Assembly (NCBI GenBank): GCA_937926785.1
Contig: CALBBQ010000014.1
Span: forward strand, 1-64,000
Source: an uncultured Bacteroidales bacterium
GTDB taxonomy: Bacteria; Bacteroidota; Bacteroidia; Bacteroidales; Tenuifilaceae
Reading direction: 5' to 3'
DNA length: 64,000 nt
Shown here one piece after another: positions 7,186 through 15,960 of the stretch. The translations under genes were made by a program, and so were the position numbers. Positions within the stretch are counted from its first letter, which is position 1. Every line of letters starts with the position of its first letter. The notes under the pieces were generated by a model. The model did no database searches, was not told the DNA's origin, and saw only the letters and a list, made by a program, of their open reading frames with translations.

Positions 7186-8435
7186 TAAGGTTAAGGCTGA
7201 TTTTGCTGCTGATTATCAGCAGTCTGGTTCTTGTTTCCTGCGAAAAGGATGAGCAGAAAGTAAACGTGAACAAGGAGGTGTACAACCTCATGAAGGACTG
7301 GTACTACTGGTACGAACAGCTTCCAGCGGTTGACCCCAACAGCTACCCCAACCCCGATGCGCTGGTCAAGGCCATTCGGGTGAACCCACCCGACCGATGG
7401 AGCTACGTTACCACCCGCCAGGAGCTCGATGCCTACTATAAGCAAGCCGCTTACGTGGGTTTTGGTTTTGGTTCAGCCTTTACTGCCGACAACAAGCTCA
7501 TCATCACCTTTGTGTTTAATACATCCCCGCTCAATGCTGCTGGAATAGGCAGGGGATGGGAAATTGTTGCCATCGATGGGCAAACCCCTACCCCCGATAA
7601 TTACGCCTCTCTTATTGGCCCTTCGGAGGTAGGCGTTACCAAAACCTTTACCTTCAGGTCGCCTTCAGGTGAATTAATGCAGCAAACCTTTACAAAGGCT
7701 CAGATTGAGATGAATTCCGTACTACTCGACACCATCTATGAGATCAACAGTAAAAAGGTGGGTTACTTTGTTCTGAAAGGGTTTGTTGGAAAAACAGCAA
7801 CCGAGCTTCAAACCGTTTTTCAGAAATTCAAAGCTGCAGGGGTTAACGAACTCATCTGCGATTTACGTTACAATGGTGGTGGACAGGTAAATGTTTCAAA
7901 CTACTTGGGTAACCTTATTGGCGGAAATATAGCTTTTGGACGAGTTTTTGGGCAGTATGTTCATAACAATAAGCATACAACTAAAAACAGCTACCTCTAC
8001 TTTGCTGTAAACTCTTACTCACTCGATATACAACGTGTAGTTTTCATCACAACAAACATTACAGCTTCGGCCAGCGAACTGGTGATAAATGCCCTTAAGC
8101 CACACATTACCGTGGCACTGGTGGGCAGCAAAACCCATGGTAAGCCGGTTGGGATGTACACCTGGACTTTTAAGGACCCAAGCATCGATTGGGCAATTGT
8201 TCCGGTGTGTTTCACCATCCGAAATGCCAATAACGAAGGCGACTACTACGATGGGATGCCCGTTAACGTGGAGGCCAACGACGATGTTTTTACCCCCTTT
8301 GGAGTTACCACGGAGAGCAGCCTTAATGCAGCTCTGGGCTATCTTGGTGTTGGAACTAAAACAGCATTCAAACCGGGCATAAAAGTTAAATCCCTTACAG
8401 GCAAAGGATTATACGAGGAGATTGGCGCCTGGTAG
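7182..8435 (+). CDS. S41 family peptidase, predicted lipoprotein
   Basis: This is a C-terminal-processing-type serine protease of 417 residues. It begins with a lipoprotein signal (LILLLIISSLVLVSC, lipid-attachment Cys near residue 20), so it should be anchored in the envelope. A degenerate PDZ-like region spans roughly 90-190. The S41 catalytic core includes LICDLRYNGGG, the serine motif ITASASEL (Ser296 or Ser298) and the lysine motif KTHGKP (Lys321). The start at 7182 is chosen because it immediately precedes the lipoprotein signal and overlaps the permease stop as ATGA. Substrates are unknown. Confidence 0.9.
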   Translation: MIRLRLILLLIISSLVLVSCEKDEQKVNVNKEVYNLMKDWYYWYEQLPAVDPNSYPNPDALVKAIRVNPPDRWSYVTTRQELDAYYKQAAYVGFGFGSAFTADNKLIITFVFNTSPLNAAGIGRGWEIVAIDGQTPTPDNYASLIGPSEVGVTKTFTFRSPSGELMQQTFTKAQIEMNSVLLDTIYEINSKKVGYFVLKGFVGKTATELQTVFQKFKAAGVNELICDLRYNGGGQVNVSNYLGNLIGGNIAFGRVFGQYVHNNKHTTKNSYLYFAVNSYSLDIQRVVFITTNITASASELVINALKPHITVALVGSKTHGKPVGMYTWTFKDPSIDWAIVPVCFTIRNANNEGDYYDGMPVNVEANDDVFTPFGVTTESSLNAALGYLGVGTKTAFKPGIKVKSLTGKGLYEEIGAW

Positions 8436-8574
8436 CAGAATTCTTGCCAACTCATTCCGTTTAACCTTCATTTAATGCCTCTAGCCTTAACCTTTTAACT
8501 ATTTACTTTTCGATTTATCTTTATCCTTTAATCCGGCAAAGCCGGACAGGCTCTTTAACCTTTAACCTTAATCT
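8436..8574 (+). other. ruvC leader with repeated TTAACCTT and a small hairpin
   Basis: This 139-bp gap holds several copies of TTAACCTT-like sequence (for example at 8461-8468 and a pair close to the ruvC start). It also holds a short perfect hairpin, CCGGC-AAA-GCCGG at 8533-8545. No T-run follows the hairpin. TATCTTTA at about 8516-8523 could be a weak -7 element for ruvC. No function can be assigned. Confidence 0.35.
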
Positions 8575-9135
8575 ATGTCAACAACCCGCACCATACTCGG
8601 TATAGACCCCGGAACCAACATCCTTGGTTATGGTGTGATCCGTTGTAGCGGACGGAATACCGCAAAGCTGGTTATTCTTGGAGTAATTGAGCTGGGAAAA
8701 TACGCCGACCACTACACCAAGCTCAAGGTGATTTACGACAGGGTTCAGCATCTGGTTGACGAGTACAAACCCGATGAGGTGGCCATTGAAGCCCCTTTCT
8801 ATGGTAAGAATGTACAGAGCATGCTGAAACTTGGACGGGCACAGGGGGTAGCCATGGCGGCCGTTCTGTCGCGCTCAATTCCCATATACGAGTATGCCCC
8901 GCGTAAAATAAAGATGGCAATAACCGGAGTAGGAAGCGCATCGAAGGAGCAGGTTGCAGCCATGCTTAAGAGTATTTTGGGCGAGAAAGATTTTGACCAG
9001 AAATACCTGGATGCCACCGATGGATTAGCCGCAGCCGTATGCCATTTCTTTCAGGGAGAACAGCCAGGAACCGATGGCAAAGCCACTAGCTGGGAGGAGT
9101 TCATCAGAAAGAATCCCGGACGCATAAAAGGCTGA
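8575..9135 (+). CDS. ruvC: Crossover junction endodeoxyribonuclease RuvC
   Basis: RuvC resolves Holliday junctions during recombinational repair with RuvAB. All four catalytic acidic residues can be placed: Asp11 in GIDPGTNILGYG, Glu72 in AIEAPFYGKN, and Asp146 and Asp149 in YLDATDGLAAA. The length is 186 residues against about 173 in E. coli, with a short C-terminal extension. The gene stands alone, without ruvA or ruvB, and ends at a clear terminator. Confidence 0.97.
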   Translation: MSTTRTILGIDPGTNILGYGVIRCSGRNTAKLVILGVIELGKYADHYTKLKVIYDRVQHLVDEYKPDEVAIEAPFYGKNVQSMLKLGRAQGVAMAAVLSRSIPIYEYAPRKIKMAITGVGSASKEQVAAMLKSILGEKDFDQKYLDATDGLAAAVCHFFQGEQPGTDGKATSWEEFIRKNPGRIKG

Positions 9136-9168
9136 AAAAAACCCCGAAGTTATTGCTTCGGAGTTTTT
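9136..9168 (+). terminator. Terminator between ruvC and aminotransferase
   Basis: The stem CCGAAG (9144-9149) / CTTCGG (9156-9161) is flanked by an A-run on the left and a T-run on the right. It can stop ruvC on the plus strand, and the A-run would act as a T-run for the convergent aminotransferase operon. Confidence 0.8.
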
Positions 9169-9190
9169 ATATTGGCGATAACAGGTTTCT

Positions 9191-10390
9191 TTAGATTGTC
9201 CTACCTGGATACTGTTTCAAAGCGATATCGAGGCATTCCATGGCGTTACGCAGGTCGTCAACGTTCAGAACGTAGGCAATACGCACCTCATTTTTGCCCA
9301 ATCCCTTTGTTGAGTAGAACCCGGTAGCCGGAGCCAGCATCACGGTTTGATTCTTATACTCGAAGTGTTCAAGCAGCCACTGGGCAAACTTATCGCTGTC
9401 GTCAATGGGCAGCTTAACCACGGTGTAGAATGCGCCTTTAGGCTTCGGGCAGTACACCCCTTCCATCTTATTGAGCGCTTCAACCATAAAATCGCGACGC
9501 TTGATATACTCATCGTAAACTTCCTTAAAGTATTCCGCAGGAGTATTGAGTGCTGCCTCGGCAGCAATTTGACCGAACGATGGGGGCGACAGGCGTGCCT
9601 GGGCAAATTTAAGAGCAGTGGCAATAACCTCCTTGTTTCGGGAAATTAATGCTCCAATCCGAACTCCACACATGCTGTATCGTTTGGAGACGGAATCCAT
9701 AAGGATTACGTTATTCTCCAACCCTTTGAGCATCATGGCGGAGTAGTGGGTGTTGCCATCGTAGCAGAACTCACGGTAAACCTCGTCGGAGAAGAGGTAA
9801 AGATCGTATTTCTTAACTATGGTAGCCAGCTGCTCCAGCTCCTCCTTGGAGTACAGGTAGCCGGTAGGGTTGTTCGGGTTGCAGATAACTATTCCCTTGG
9901 TTTTGGGTGTAATCAACTTTTCGAACTCAGCAATGGGAGGCAGGGCGAAATCGTTTTGTATGGACGATACAATAGGCTTTACCACCACACCGGCCTGCAT
10001 GGCAAAGCTGTTGTAGTTGGCGTAAAAGGGTTCGGGAATAATCACCTCGTCGCCGGGGTTCAGGCAGGTCATGAAAGCGATGGTAATGGCTTCGGAACCG
10101 CCGGTGGTAATAATCATATCGTTGTGGGTGATATCAATACCAATGCCTTGGTAGTACTGTGCCAATCCCTTGCGGTAGCTTTCAATACCAGCGGAATGGC
10201 TATACTCAATCACCTTTAGGTCAGTATTCTTAACTGCATCCAGAGCTACCTGGGGGGTCGGGATATCGGGTTGGCCAATATTCAGGTGGTAAACCTTACG
10301 ACCTTTTCGTTTGGCCTCCTCGGCGTAAGGCACCAGCTTACGGATTGGCGAAGCTGGCATGGCAATCCCTTTTTCAGAAATCTTTGGCAT
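9191..10390 (-). CDS. Pyridoxal phosphate-dependent aminotransferase (class I, aspartate-type)
   Basis: This is a 399-residue fold-type I aminotransferase. It has the N-terminal LNIGQPDIPTP motif, TTGGSEAI (PLP phosphate region) near residue 96, CNPNNPTG at 170-177, SDEVYREF with Asp202, and the Schiff-base lysine Lys236 in DSVSKRYSM. A C-terminal arginine lies near KNEVRIAYVL. This group is usually annotated as aspartate aminotransferase, but the amino-acid substrate cannot be fixed from the motifs. It is last in a minus-strand run with DUF1573, secG and lptE, 20 bp after the DUF1573 gene. Confidence 0.9.
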   Translation of the reverse strand: MPKISEKGIAMPASPIRKLVPYAEEAKRKGRKVYHLNIGQPDIPTPQVALDAVKNTDLKVIEYSHSAGIESYRKGLAQYYQGIGIDITHNDMIITTGGSEAITIAFMTCLNPGDEVIIPEPFYANYNSFAMQAGVVVKPIVSSIQNDFALPPIAEFEKLITPKTKGIVICNPNNPTGYLYSKEELEQLATIVKKYDLYLFSDEVYREFCYDGNTHYSAMMLKGLENNVILMDSVSKRYSMCGVRIGALISRNKEVIATALKFAQARLSPPSFGQIAAEAALNTPAEYFKEVYDEYIKRRDFMVEALNKMEGVYCPKPKGAFYTVVKLPIDDSDKFAQWLLEHFEYKNQTVMLAPATGFYSTKGLGKNEVRIAYVLNVDDLRNAMECLDIALKQYPGRTI

Positions 10391-10410
10391 GATTCAATAC
10401 TTTTTATGTT

Positions 10411-10827
10411 TTACTTTTGATTCCCTAGGGTGGCTTCGGGTTTAACTTCTCCCTTAATAGTAAGCAGAACCGGTTCAGGGCTAGCGTTGGTAAACACCCT
10501 AATGCTTTTCTGAAAAGTTCCCGGTATGGCAGTATTGTATTTTACGGTGATAGTCCCCTTTTCCCCTGGCTTTATGGGCTCGCGGGGCCACTCAGTGGCT
10601 GTGCACCCGCACGATGCCACCACATTGGTTAGTACCAGTGGTTTAGTTCCTGTATTGGTAAACTCAAATTTTCTGGTACCGTCGGAGTTCAGGGCAACCT
10701 GACCATAGTTTAGCTCCGTGGTAGAGAATTGAATTATTGGTTTTGTTGCGGAGGTCTCCGAAACATTTTGGGCCCATCCCCAGTACGAGGCTGAGCCCAA
10801 AAGAATTGTAATAATTACTTTTTTCAT
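10411..10827 (-). CDS. Secreted DUF1573 domain protein
   Basis: This is a 138-residue exported protein with signal peptide MKKVIITILLGSASYWGWAQ and one immunoglobulin-like DUF1573 domain (about residues 30-128). It contains the family signature ASCGCTATEWPREPIKPGEK and closes with VRVF-type strands and LLTIKGEV. The family is abundant in Bacteroidota and its role is unknown; a periplasmic or surface location is expected. It sits 29 bp after secG in the same orientation. Confidence 0.88.
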   Translation of the reverse strand: MKKVIITILLGSASYWGWAQNVSETSATKPIIQFSTTELNYGQVALNSDGTRKFEFTNTGTKPLVLTNVVASCGCTATEWPREPIKPGEKGTITVKYNTAIPGTFQKSIRVFTNASPEPVLLTIKGEVKPEATLGNQK

Positions 10828-10856
10828 TGCGCAAGCAATGTTTTATTCAGTAAAGC

Positions 10857-11189
10857 TTACTTAGCGCTATCCTGGCTTTGCTCGGTTGGCATGGGGAAGT
10901 TAGGAAGAGCGCTGGGCTGGGTTTCTTTAACCTTATCCTCAATAGCCGACTTTTGTTCGGTTTTGGGTTTTGGCATGGTAACCGTTGCCAGGAAGCTGAG
11001 TACAACAAGGGCTATGGCTAGTGTCCATGTTGCTTTTTCAAGAAAATCTGCCGTGCGGCGCACACCCATGATTTGATTGGAACCTGCAAAGTTTGAGGCT
11101 AGTCCGCCACCCTTTGGATTTTGTGCCAGAACGATCAGTATCAGCAAAACCGATACTATTACAATGAATGTCATGATTATCGTAAACAT
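10857..11189 (-). CDS. secG: Preprotein translocase subunit SecG
   Basis: SecG is a small inner-membrane partner of SecYE. The protein has 110 residues with two membrane segments (about 3-22 and 51-70) joined by the conserved loop LAQNPKGGGLASNFAGSNQI. A charged 35-residue tail follows. The gene order lptE - TPR protein - secG is a common Bacteroidota cluster. Confidence 0.93.
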   Translation of the reverse strand: MFTIIMTFIVIVSVLLILIVLAQNPKGGGLASNFAGSNQIMGVRRTADFLEKATWTLAIALVVLSFLATVTMPKPKTEQKSAIEDKVKETQPSALPNFPMPTEQSQDSAK

Positions 11190-11220
11190 CGCTTATCGGA
11201 ATTTATAGTTTAACCTATCT

Positions 11221-12012
11221 TTATTGCTGTTTTTTAAGCTTTTCAATTTGACCGGCAAAGTAACTACTTTTTTCCGGATATTTCAAACGTAATTTTTCGT
11301 AAACCGAAATGGCTTTATCAATATAGCCCTGAAGGGCATATATTTCGGCAAGTGTTTCGGTTGCAAGCTCTTCGGGTTCCAGTACCGAATGTGCCGATAT
11401 GTCTACCACCTCCTCATTCGACGTTCCCCTGGGGGGTGATGCTGGTCGCGGAATGGTGGGCTGCTCAGATATGAACTTTTCAATCAAATCGCTGGGGTTT
11501 GAATCTGGCCCATTGCCGTTTTCAATCAGTTCTAGAATATCGCTGTCTCCCGAAATATCGACCTGAGTATCGGCTTCAATGGTTTTTACGGGCGGTGTAT
11601 CGTTTTCAATCAGTATCAGGGTAGTATCCTCAGCGTTTACTTTAGGTTGATTTTTTCGTGGTCTCCCTCGCTTTCGGGGAGGAACAGCCACCTCATCGGT
11701 TTTTGTAGCTACGGTAGGTTGGGGCTCTTTGCTTTGCTTGGCCGTAACTTCCGGTTCAACTTTTGACTGCGATGAAACAGGCTTGTTAAGGAGATATAGG
11801 AGGTGTCGTCTATCGGGGATAAGCATCGCATGACCAGGTAGCTCCTGCTTGAACTGAACGGGGTTATTCGCATATAGCAGCTGTAGCAACATGGAGCGTG
11901 CCCCCTGGAAGTAAGGGTACTTCTCGATTAGCTCCCTCAGCTCGTTGCACCGTGTAGGTGCTTCGGTCACATCGGGTTTGCTTAGCAAGTTGTAAAATGT
12001 TTGCTTTTCCAT
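11221..12012 (-). CDS. TPR-like protein with an AT-hook-like basic motif
   Basis: This is a 263-residue protein conserved between lptE and secG in Bacteroidota; its function is unknown. The N-terminal 75 residues are helical (FQGARSMLLQLLYANNP). A low-complexity middle follows and contains RKRGRPRKN at about 113-121, which matches the AT-hook core RGRP. The C-terminus (LATETLAEIYALQGYIDKA) is a single TPR-like pair. No signal peptide or membrane segment is seen, so it is probably cytoplasmic. It starts 3 bp after lptE ends, suggesting coupled translation. Confidence 0.8.
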   Translation of the reverse strand: MEKQTFYNLLSKPDVTEAPTRCNELRELIEKYPYFQGARSMLLQLLYANNPVQFKQELPGHAMLIPDRRHLLYLLNKPVSSQSKVEPEVTAKQSKEPQPTVATKTDEVAVPPRKRGRPRKNQPKVNAEDTTLILIENDTPPVKTIEADTQVDISGDSDILELIENGNGPDSNPSDLIEKFISEQPTIPRPASPPRGTSNEEVVDISAHSVLEPEELATETLAEIYALQGYIDKAISVYEKLRLKYPEKSSYFAGQIEKLKKQQ

Positions 12013-12015
12013 ATA

Positions 12016-12531
12016 CTACCAGTTTGATGCTGCCGCATTGAATATATCATCTACCAGCTTTTCTACAATTTCTCGTACCAGAGCCTGTTCAACCTGAACA
12101 AAGTTTTGGTTACTACCAAAAACGGCATACTGAGAAAAAGACTTATCGAAACTCTGCTTGGGGTCAATGGCATTGACAAATTTCACCTTTACCGAGATGG
12201 TTAAACGGTTTTGAGCCGCCACCTCGTTGCCCTGAATGGCCATGGGCGATACATCGTATTGGGTAATCTGGCCTGAAAAGGCAAAATCGCCGAAGGCGCT
12301 CACCGGACTCAGTCGGGTTTGGCTCAGAAATCGGTTCTTTAGCTCCTCGGTGAAGTAGTTGGCTAATGTGGGGTTCACAATGCTGGCCAGGTTTTGAAAA
12401 AGCTCCACGCTGAAGGTTTTGGCTTCGGGGGGAATGGATGCCCCGGTGAATGAGTAGCTCACCTTGCAGCTGTTTTGCGAAATTACTGTTAGGATGAATA
12501 CGGCTGGTAAAAATATTCGTTTTCTTAGCAT
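12016..12531 (-). CDS. lptE: LPS assembly lipoprotein LptE
   Basis: LptE plugs the LptD barrel in the outer membrane and helps deliver lipopolysaccharide to the surface. This 171-residue protein has a lipoprotein signal (VFILTVISQNSCKV, Cys near residue 22), the N-terminal YSFTGASIPPEAKTFSVELF, and the alternating strand-helix pattern with LTISVKVKFVN typical of Bacteroidota LptE. It lies 2 bp after the sigma-54 regulator gene. Sequence divergence from proteobacterial LptE is large, so the call relies on the phylum-specific pattern and gene order. Confidence 0.85.
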   Translation of the reverse strand: MLRKRIFLPAVFILTVISQNSCKVSYSFTGASIPPEAKTFSVELFQNLASIVNPTLANYFTEELKNRFLSQTRLSPVSAFGDFAFSGQITQYDVSPMAIQGNEVAAQNRLTISVKVKFVNAIDPKQSFDKSFSQYAVFGSNQNFVQVEQALVREIVEKLVDDIFNAAASNW

Positions 12532-12533
12532 AC

Positions 12534-13778
12534 CTAAAGGTTAATATCGTATTCCTTAATTTTGCGGTAAAGCGTTCGCTCCGATATCCCAAGCTCTTTT
12601 GCAGCGAGTTTACGCCGTCCGTTGTGTTTTTCCAGGGCTTTTACAATAAGCTCCTTCTCTTTCTCCTCGAGCGAAAGGGTTTCCTCCTGTATCTCCTCGG
12701 TGTCCTGAATATCGTTTAAATCCTTAACAAACGACTTGTTATCGGAATTCCGTGGCATACTTGCCGATATTATGGGTTCGGACGGATGAACGCTCAAATC
12801 ATGGAACATGGGTGATGTGCGTAGGTGTTCGGCAGGTACTGTACCGTTGCGCATGAGGTCAAAAACAAGCTTTTTCAGCTCATTCATGTCGCTTCGCATG
12901 TCGTAAAGTATCTTGTAAAGGATTTCGCGCTCGGTGGCAAAGGTCTGTTCATCAACCACGCCCTTTTTGTGGTAGAGAGTTGGAAGGCGCGATGCGTTAT
13001 AGTCAGGTAGGTAACGCATGAGCGTTTCGGCATCTATCACCCTTTTTGGCTCAATTATGGATATTTGCTCGGTCACATTCTTAAGCTGGCGAACGTTTCC
13101 CGGCCAGTAGTACGATGTCAGAACCTTTCGGGCTTCATCGTCGAGCGTAATAGGGGGCATGCGGTATTTCTCGGCAAAGTCAACTGCAAACTTGCGGAAA
13201 AGCAACGGAATATCTTCCTGGCGTTCACGTAAGGGTGGGATTACGATTGGTACAGTGTTTAGCCTGTAGTACAAATCTTCGCGGAACTTATTCTCGCTGA
13301 TGGCATCAACCAAGTTTACGTTGGTGGCAGCCACCACTCTTACATTGGTTTTCTGAACCTTTGATGAGCCAACACGAATAAACTCACCGGTTTCAAGAAC
13401 CCTAAGTAACCGAACCTGAGTGGAAAGAGGAAGTTCGCCAACCTCATCTAAAAATATGGTACCCCCATCGGCTACTTCGAAGTAGCCCTTGCGGCTATCG
13501 GTTGCCCCCGTAAATGCTCCCTTTTCATGACCAAAAAGCTCCGAATCGATAGTGCCTTCGGGTATAGCCCCACAGTTCACAGCAATATAGGTACCATGCT
13601 TTCGGGAGCTGTAGCTATGTATGATTTGCGGAAAAACCTCCTTACCCGTCCCACTTTCTCCGGTGATAAGCACCGATAGGTCGGTAGGGGCAACCTGCCG
13701 TGCTATATCAACCGCACGGTTTAGCAAAGGAGAGTTGCCAATTATTCCGAAACGCTGCTTTATGTTTTGTACTTCCAT
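12534..13778 (-). CDS. Sigma-54-dependent transcriptional activator
   Basis: This is a 414-residue AAA+ enhancer-binding activator without an N-terminal receiver domain. The AAA+ module begins near residue 10, with Walker A GESGTGKE near 41, the sigma-54-contacting GAFTGA near 90, Walker B GGTIFLDEVGELP and the arginine-rich sensor region PLRERQEDIP. A C-terminal Fis-type helix-turn-helix (KLAAKELGISERTLYRKIKE) binds DNA. The lack of a receiver implies constitutive or partner-controlled activity. It heads the lptE-secG operon, an order widely kept in the phylum. Confidence 0.94.
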   Translation of the reverse strand: MEVQNIKQRFGIIGNSPLLNRAVDIARQVAPTDLSVLITGESGTGKEVFPQIIHSYSSRKHGTYIAVNCGAIPEGTIDSELFGHEKGAFTGATDSRKGYFEVADGGTIFLDEVGELPLSTQVRLLRVLETGEFIRVGSSKVQKTNVRVVAATNVNLVDAISENKFREDLYYRLNTVPIVIPPLRERQEDIPLLFRKFAVDFAEKYRMPPITLDDEARKVLTSYYWPGNVRQLKNVTEQISIIEPKRVIDAETLMRYLPDYNASRLPTLYHKKGVVDEQTFATEREILYKILYDMRSDMNELKKLVFDLMRNGTVPAEHLRTSPMFHDLSVHPSEPIISASMPRNSDNKSFVKDLNDIQDTEEIQEETLSLEEKEKELIVKALEKHNGRRKLAAKELGISERTLYRKIKEYDINL

Positions 13779-13795
13779 TTTGTTGGTCTAACTGA

Positions 13796-13821
13796 CAAAA
13801 TTACATATTTTCTGCTAACAA
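13796..13821 (-). promoter_or_regulatory. Putative promoter of the sigma-54 activator / lptE operon
   Basis: On the minus strand TAATTTTG (13803-13796) matches the -7 consensus, with a TTG at 13821-13819. The spacing of 15 nt is shorter than the usual 18-21, so this is tentative. Confidence 0.4.
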
Positions 13822-13901
13822 TATGCCACAGAATCAAATTAAATGACCTAAAATTTTGGAGTTCCTCAAAGCAGGGCTTGCGTTCATGAATAGTGCTATT
13901 G

Positions 13902-14810
13902 CTATAAGGGGTAGCCCCATCTGGTAAGTTGCTCAGGGGTTATCCATTCAGTAAGAGAACGGTTTGATGCTCGGTAACGGTTTTCAATCCATTCGTGAAT
14001 TTCCGGGGTGAATCTGAATGCCGGGAGTTTAAAATGATTATCTATGGTTTCAGTAAATCTTCTCGATAGTTTGTATAGCCCGTGTATGTTAAAGAAGTAC
14101 TGTTTAAAGGGAGTATTACCGTAGGAGAATCTGTTTAAAATGCGCTGTTTTTGGAGCATTAGCGTCGAAAGACGAACATTGTACCTATCTATTACGATAT
14201 CTTTTGGACTTTCTAATCGCATCAAACTGCAGTATCTATCTATAAAAATTTTTGGGTTAGCTGAAAAATCCTCGTATAAGAATACATGTAGGTTTGATTT
14301 TCCGAATGTTGAAGCGTAAAGGTTAATCACCCGGTTGTACTCAAAAAGTTTGGGGTTAAACAGATGGTATCCCATAAAGGGTTTGCCAAACACTTGCTTT
14401 ATTCCCAAAAAGCGTTTAACGGAGTAAGTTCCGCCGCTCGTGATGTAGTGGCTGTAGGCCGACTCCAATGCCGTGTGCTGGTTACGGATAAAAATAACCA
14501 CCTGCGGATTCGGGAAAACCTGCTGCAGCCTTTCAGCCATGAGCTGAACAAACTCCCCGTTGCCAAAGCCGATATCGAGCCCGCCAAGTAGTATCTCATC
14601 GCAAATGACTAACCTTTTATTACCAGCCAGTGTACTGAACCAGAGTTTTGCCTCATCGGCATTAAATGTAAGGGTATCCAAAAAGACAAGCTTTTCGAAA
14701 ACATCGGATCGATTTACAAAAAAGATGTTGGAAACAGAGGGATAAAAAACCTTCTGAAACCAGGTGGTGGCAGTTTTGGGGTATCCTATATGCAGAATTG
14801 TGGATTCCAT
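13902..14810 (-). CDS. Sulfotransferase domain protein (copy 1)
   Basis: This 302-residue protein has the two PAPS-binding signatures of sulfotransferases: the 5'-phosphosulfate loop ILHIGYPKTATTWFQ at residues 5-19, and the 3'-phosphate region VVIFIRNQHTALESAYSHY near 125. Sulfotransferases move sulfate from PAPS to carbohydrate or other hydroxyl groups; the acceptor here is unknown. A second, related copy lies 69 bp upstream in the same direction. Neighbouring glycosyltransferases suggest a surface polysaccharide acceptor, which is inference. Confidence 0.85.
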   Translation of the reverse strand: MESTILHIGYPKTATTWFQKVFYPSVSNIFFVNRSDVFEKLVFLDTLTFNADEAKLWFSTLAGNKRLVICDEILLGGLDIGFGNGEFVQLMAERLQQVFPNPQVVIFIRNQHTALESAYSHYITSGGTYSVKRFLGIKQVFGKPFMGYHLFNPKLFEYNRVINLYASTFGKSNLHVFLYEDFSANPKIFIDRYCSLMRLESPKDIVIDRYNVRLSTLMLQKQRILNRFSYGNTPFKQYFFNIHGLYKLSRRFTETIDNHFKLPAFRFTPEIHEWIENRYRASNRSLTEWITPEQLTRWGYPL

Positions 14811-14879
14811 CTGAAAAAATATTAAGTCAAACTCGATTCTTAATGGTATCTTCTTTTGCTGGGTGTAAACTCAAAAACA

Positions 14880-15791
14880 TCAAAGGAGATAGCCATGCTT
14901 TTTAAGCACATCAATGGGGAAATACTTTGTAAGCCGATGGTTATGCTCAGCATAAAAATTTTTGATGTACTCCAAATCTTTTTGTTTCAAAAAGTCTTCC
15001 GCCCTAAGATAACGCCCGAAAACGGGCAACTGGTTCAGGTATTTTATTACACCTCTGCCAACGGTAGTCATACCCGGAATGTGGCACACAAACCGCTTAC
15101 GTCCAACGGGCTTTTTGTAGAAGTAGTTTACCATTTTCAGCAGGAGCATGCAACCCCTGCGAAGCCCACGGTTGGAGGGGGTAAACACCACTTTGTTCCA
15201 GTCCAGATCCAGCCCCAGCTCGCTGCAAAATTTCTTAAGGAACGCGTGGTTGTCGGCCTTGAAATCTTCGTACAGGTAAACCTTCACCTGCTCCTGTCCA
15301 AACAGCGAAATGTAATGGCTAATCAGGTTATCGTAGAGCAAATGCTCAAAGCTGAAAACCTCGCCGGAGTAAAGCCAACGTTTGAAGCTGAACGTTCCGC
15401 CATTCTTAATATACTGCTGGTAAGCCGATGCGATGAGCGATTGCTGCCGTCTGATAAAAATTATTATGGTAGCATCCGGAAAGGTAGCTTTAAGCTTGTG
15501 GGAGATACCATACGATAAATAACCGTAATTAAAACCCGAATTTATTGCTGTTGAAAAGAATTCGGAGCTTACCAGTAAATTTCTTACTGCATTCTGAAGT
15601 AACTCTTCTCTAACAGTCGCCGTATTAAAAGCAAAACAATCAGAATTATATATTAACCTATTAGCCTCGCGCCACGAAACAAAATGGTAATTGGTAACAT
15701 GCGGAAAAAATTTTTCCTGCAGCCAAGTGGTTGCTGTTTTGGGATAACCGATGTGAATTATTACTTTCGACACAGAAAAGGGTTTATTCAT
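14880..15791 (-). CDS. Sulfotransferase domain protein (copy 2)
   Basis: This is a 303-residue paralogue of the preceding protein. It has IIHIGYPKTATTWLQEKFFP at about residues 11-30 and the 3'-phosphate-binding stretch IIIFIRRQQSLIASAYQQY followed by IKNGGTFSFKRWL. The two copies share length, motif spacing and the segments YLYEDFKA and SGGTYSVKRF/NGGTFSFKRW, so they arose by tandem duplication and have diverged widely. It is probably first in a two-gene unit. Acceptor specificity cannot be read from the sequence. Confidence 0.85.
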   Translation of the reverse strand: MNKPFSVSKVIIHIGYPKTATTWLQEKFFPHVTNYHFVSWREANRLIYNSDCFAFNTATVREELLQNAVRNLLVSSEFFSTAINSGFNYGYLSYGISHKLKATFPDATIIIFIRRQQSLIASAYQQYIKNGGTFSFKRWLYSGEVFSFEHLLYDNLISHYISLFGQEQVKVYLYEDFKADNHAFLKKFCSELGLDLDWNKVVFTPSNRGLRRGCMLLLKMVNYFYKKPVGRKRFVCHIPGMTTVGRGVIKYLNQLPVFGRYLRAEDFLKQKDLEYIKNFYAEHNHRLTKYFPIDVLKKHGYLL

Positions 15792-15960
15792 GTAAATATA
15801 ATGCCATTAATGTTACTCTAAGCTTGTTTTCACCGTACAATATTAAATTTATTGTAATTTTGATTAAGCATTTTCAGCTAACTAATATCATCAATTTGGC
15901 AATCATTTAATTGTTAACATTGGTTTATTTTTTGATGTAAATTTAAAAAAAGCAAATACC

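Noticed and set aside
13906..13916. GGGG-TAG-CCCC hairpin at the end of the first sulfotransferase gene
   Set aside because: Four-base stem inside coding sequence, without a T-run.
14856..15518. Long open frame on the plus strand (about 220 codons) opposite the second sulfotransferase
   Set aside because: It lies wholly antisense to a gene with clear PAPS-binding motifs and has no recognisable domain or promoter.
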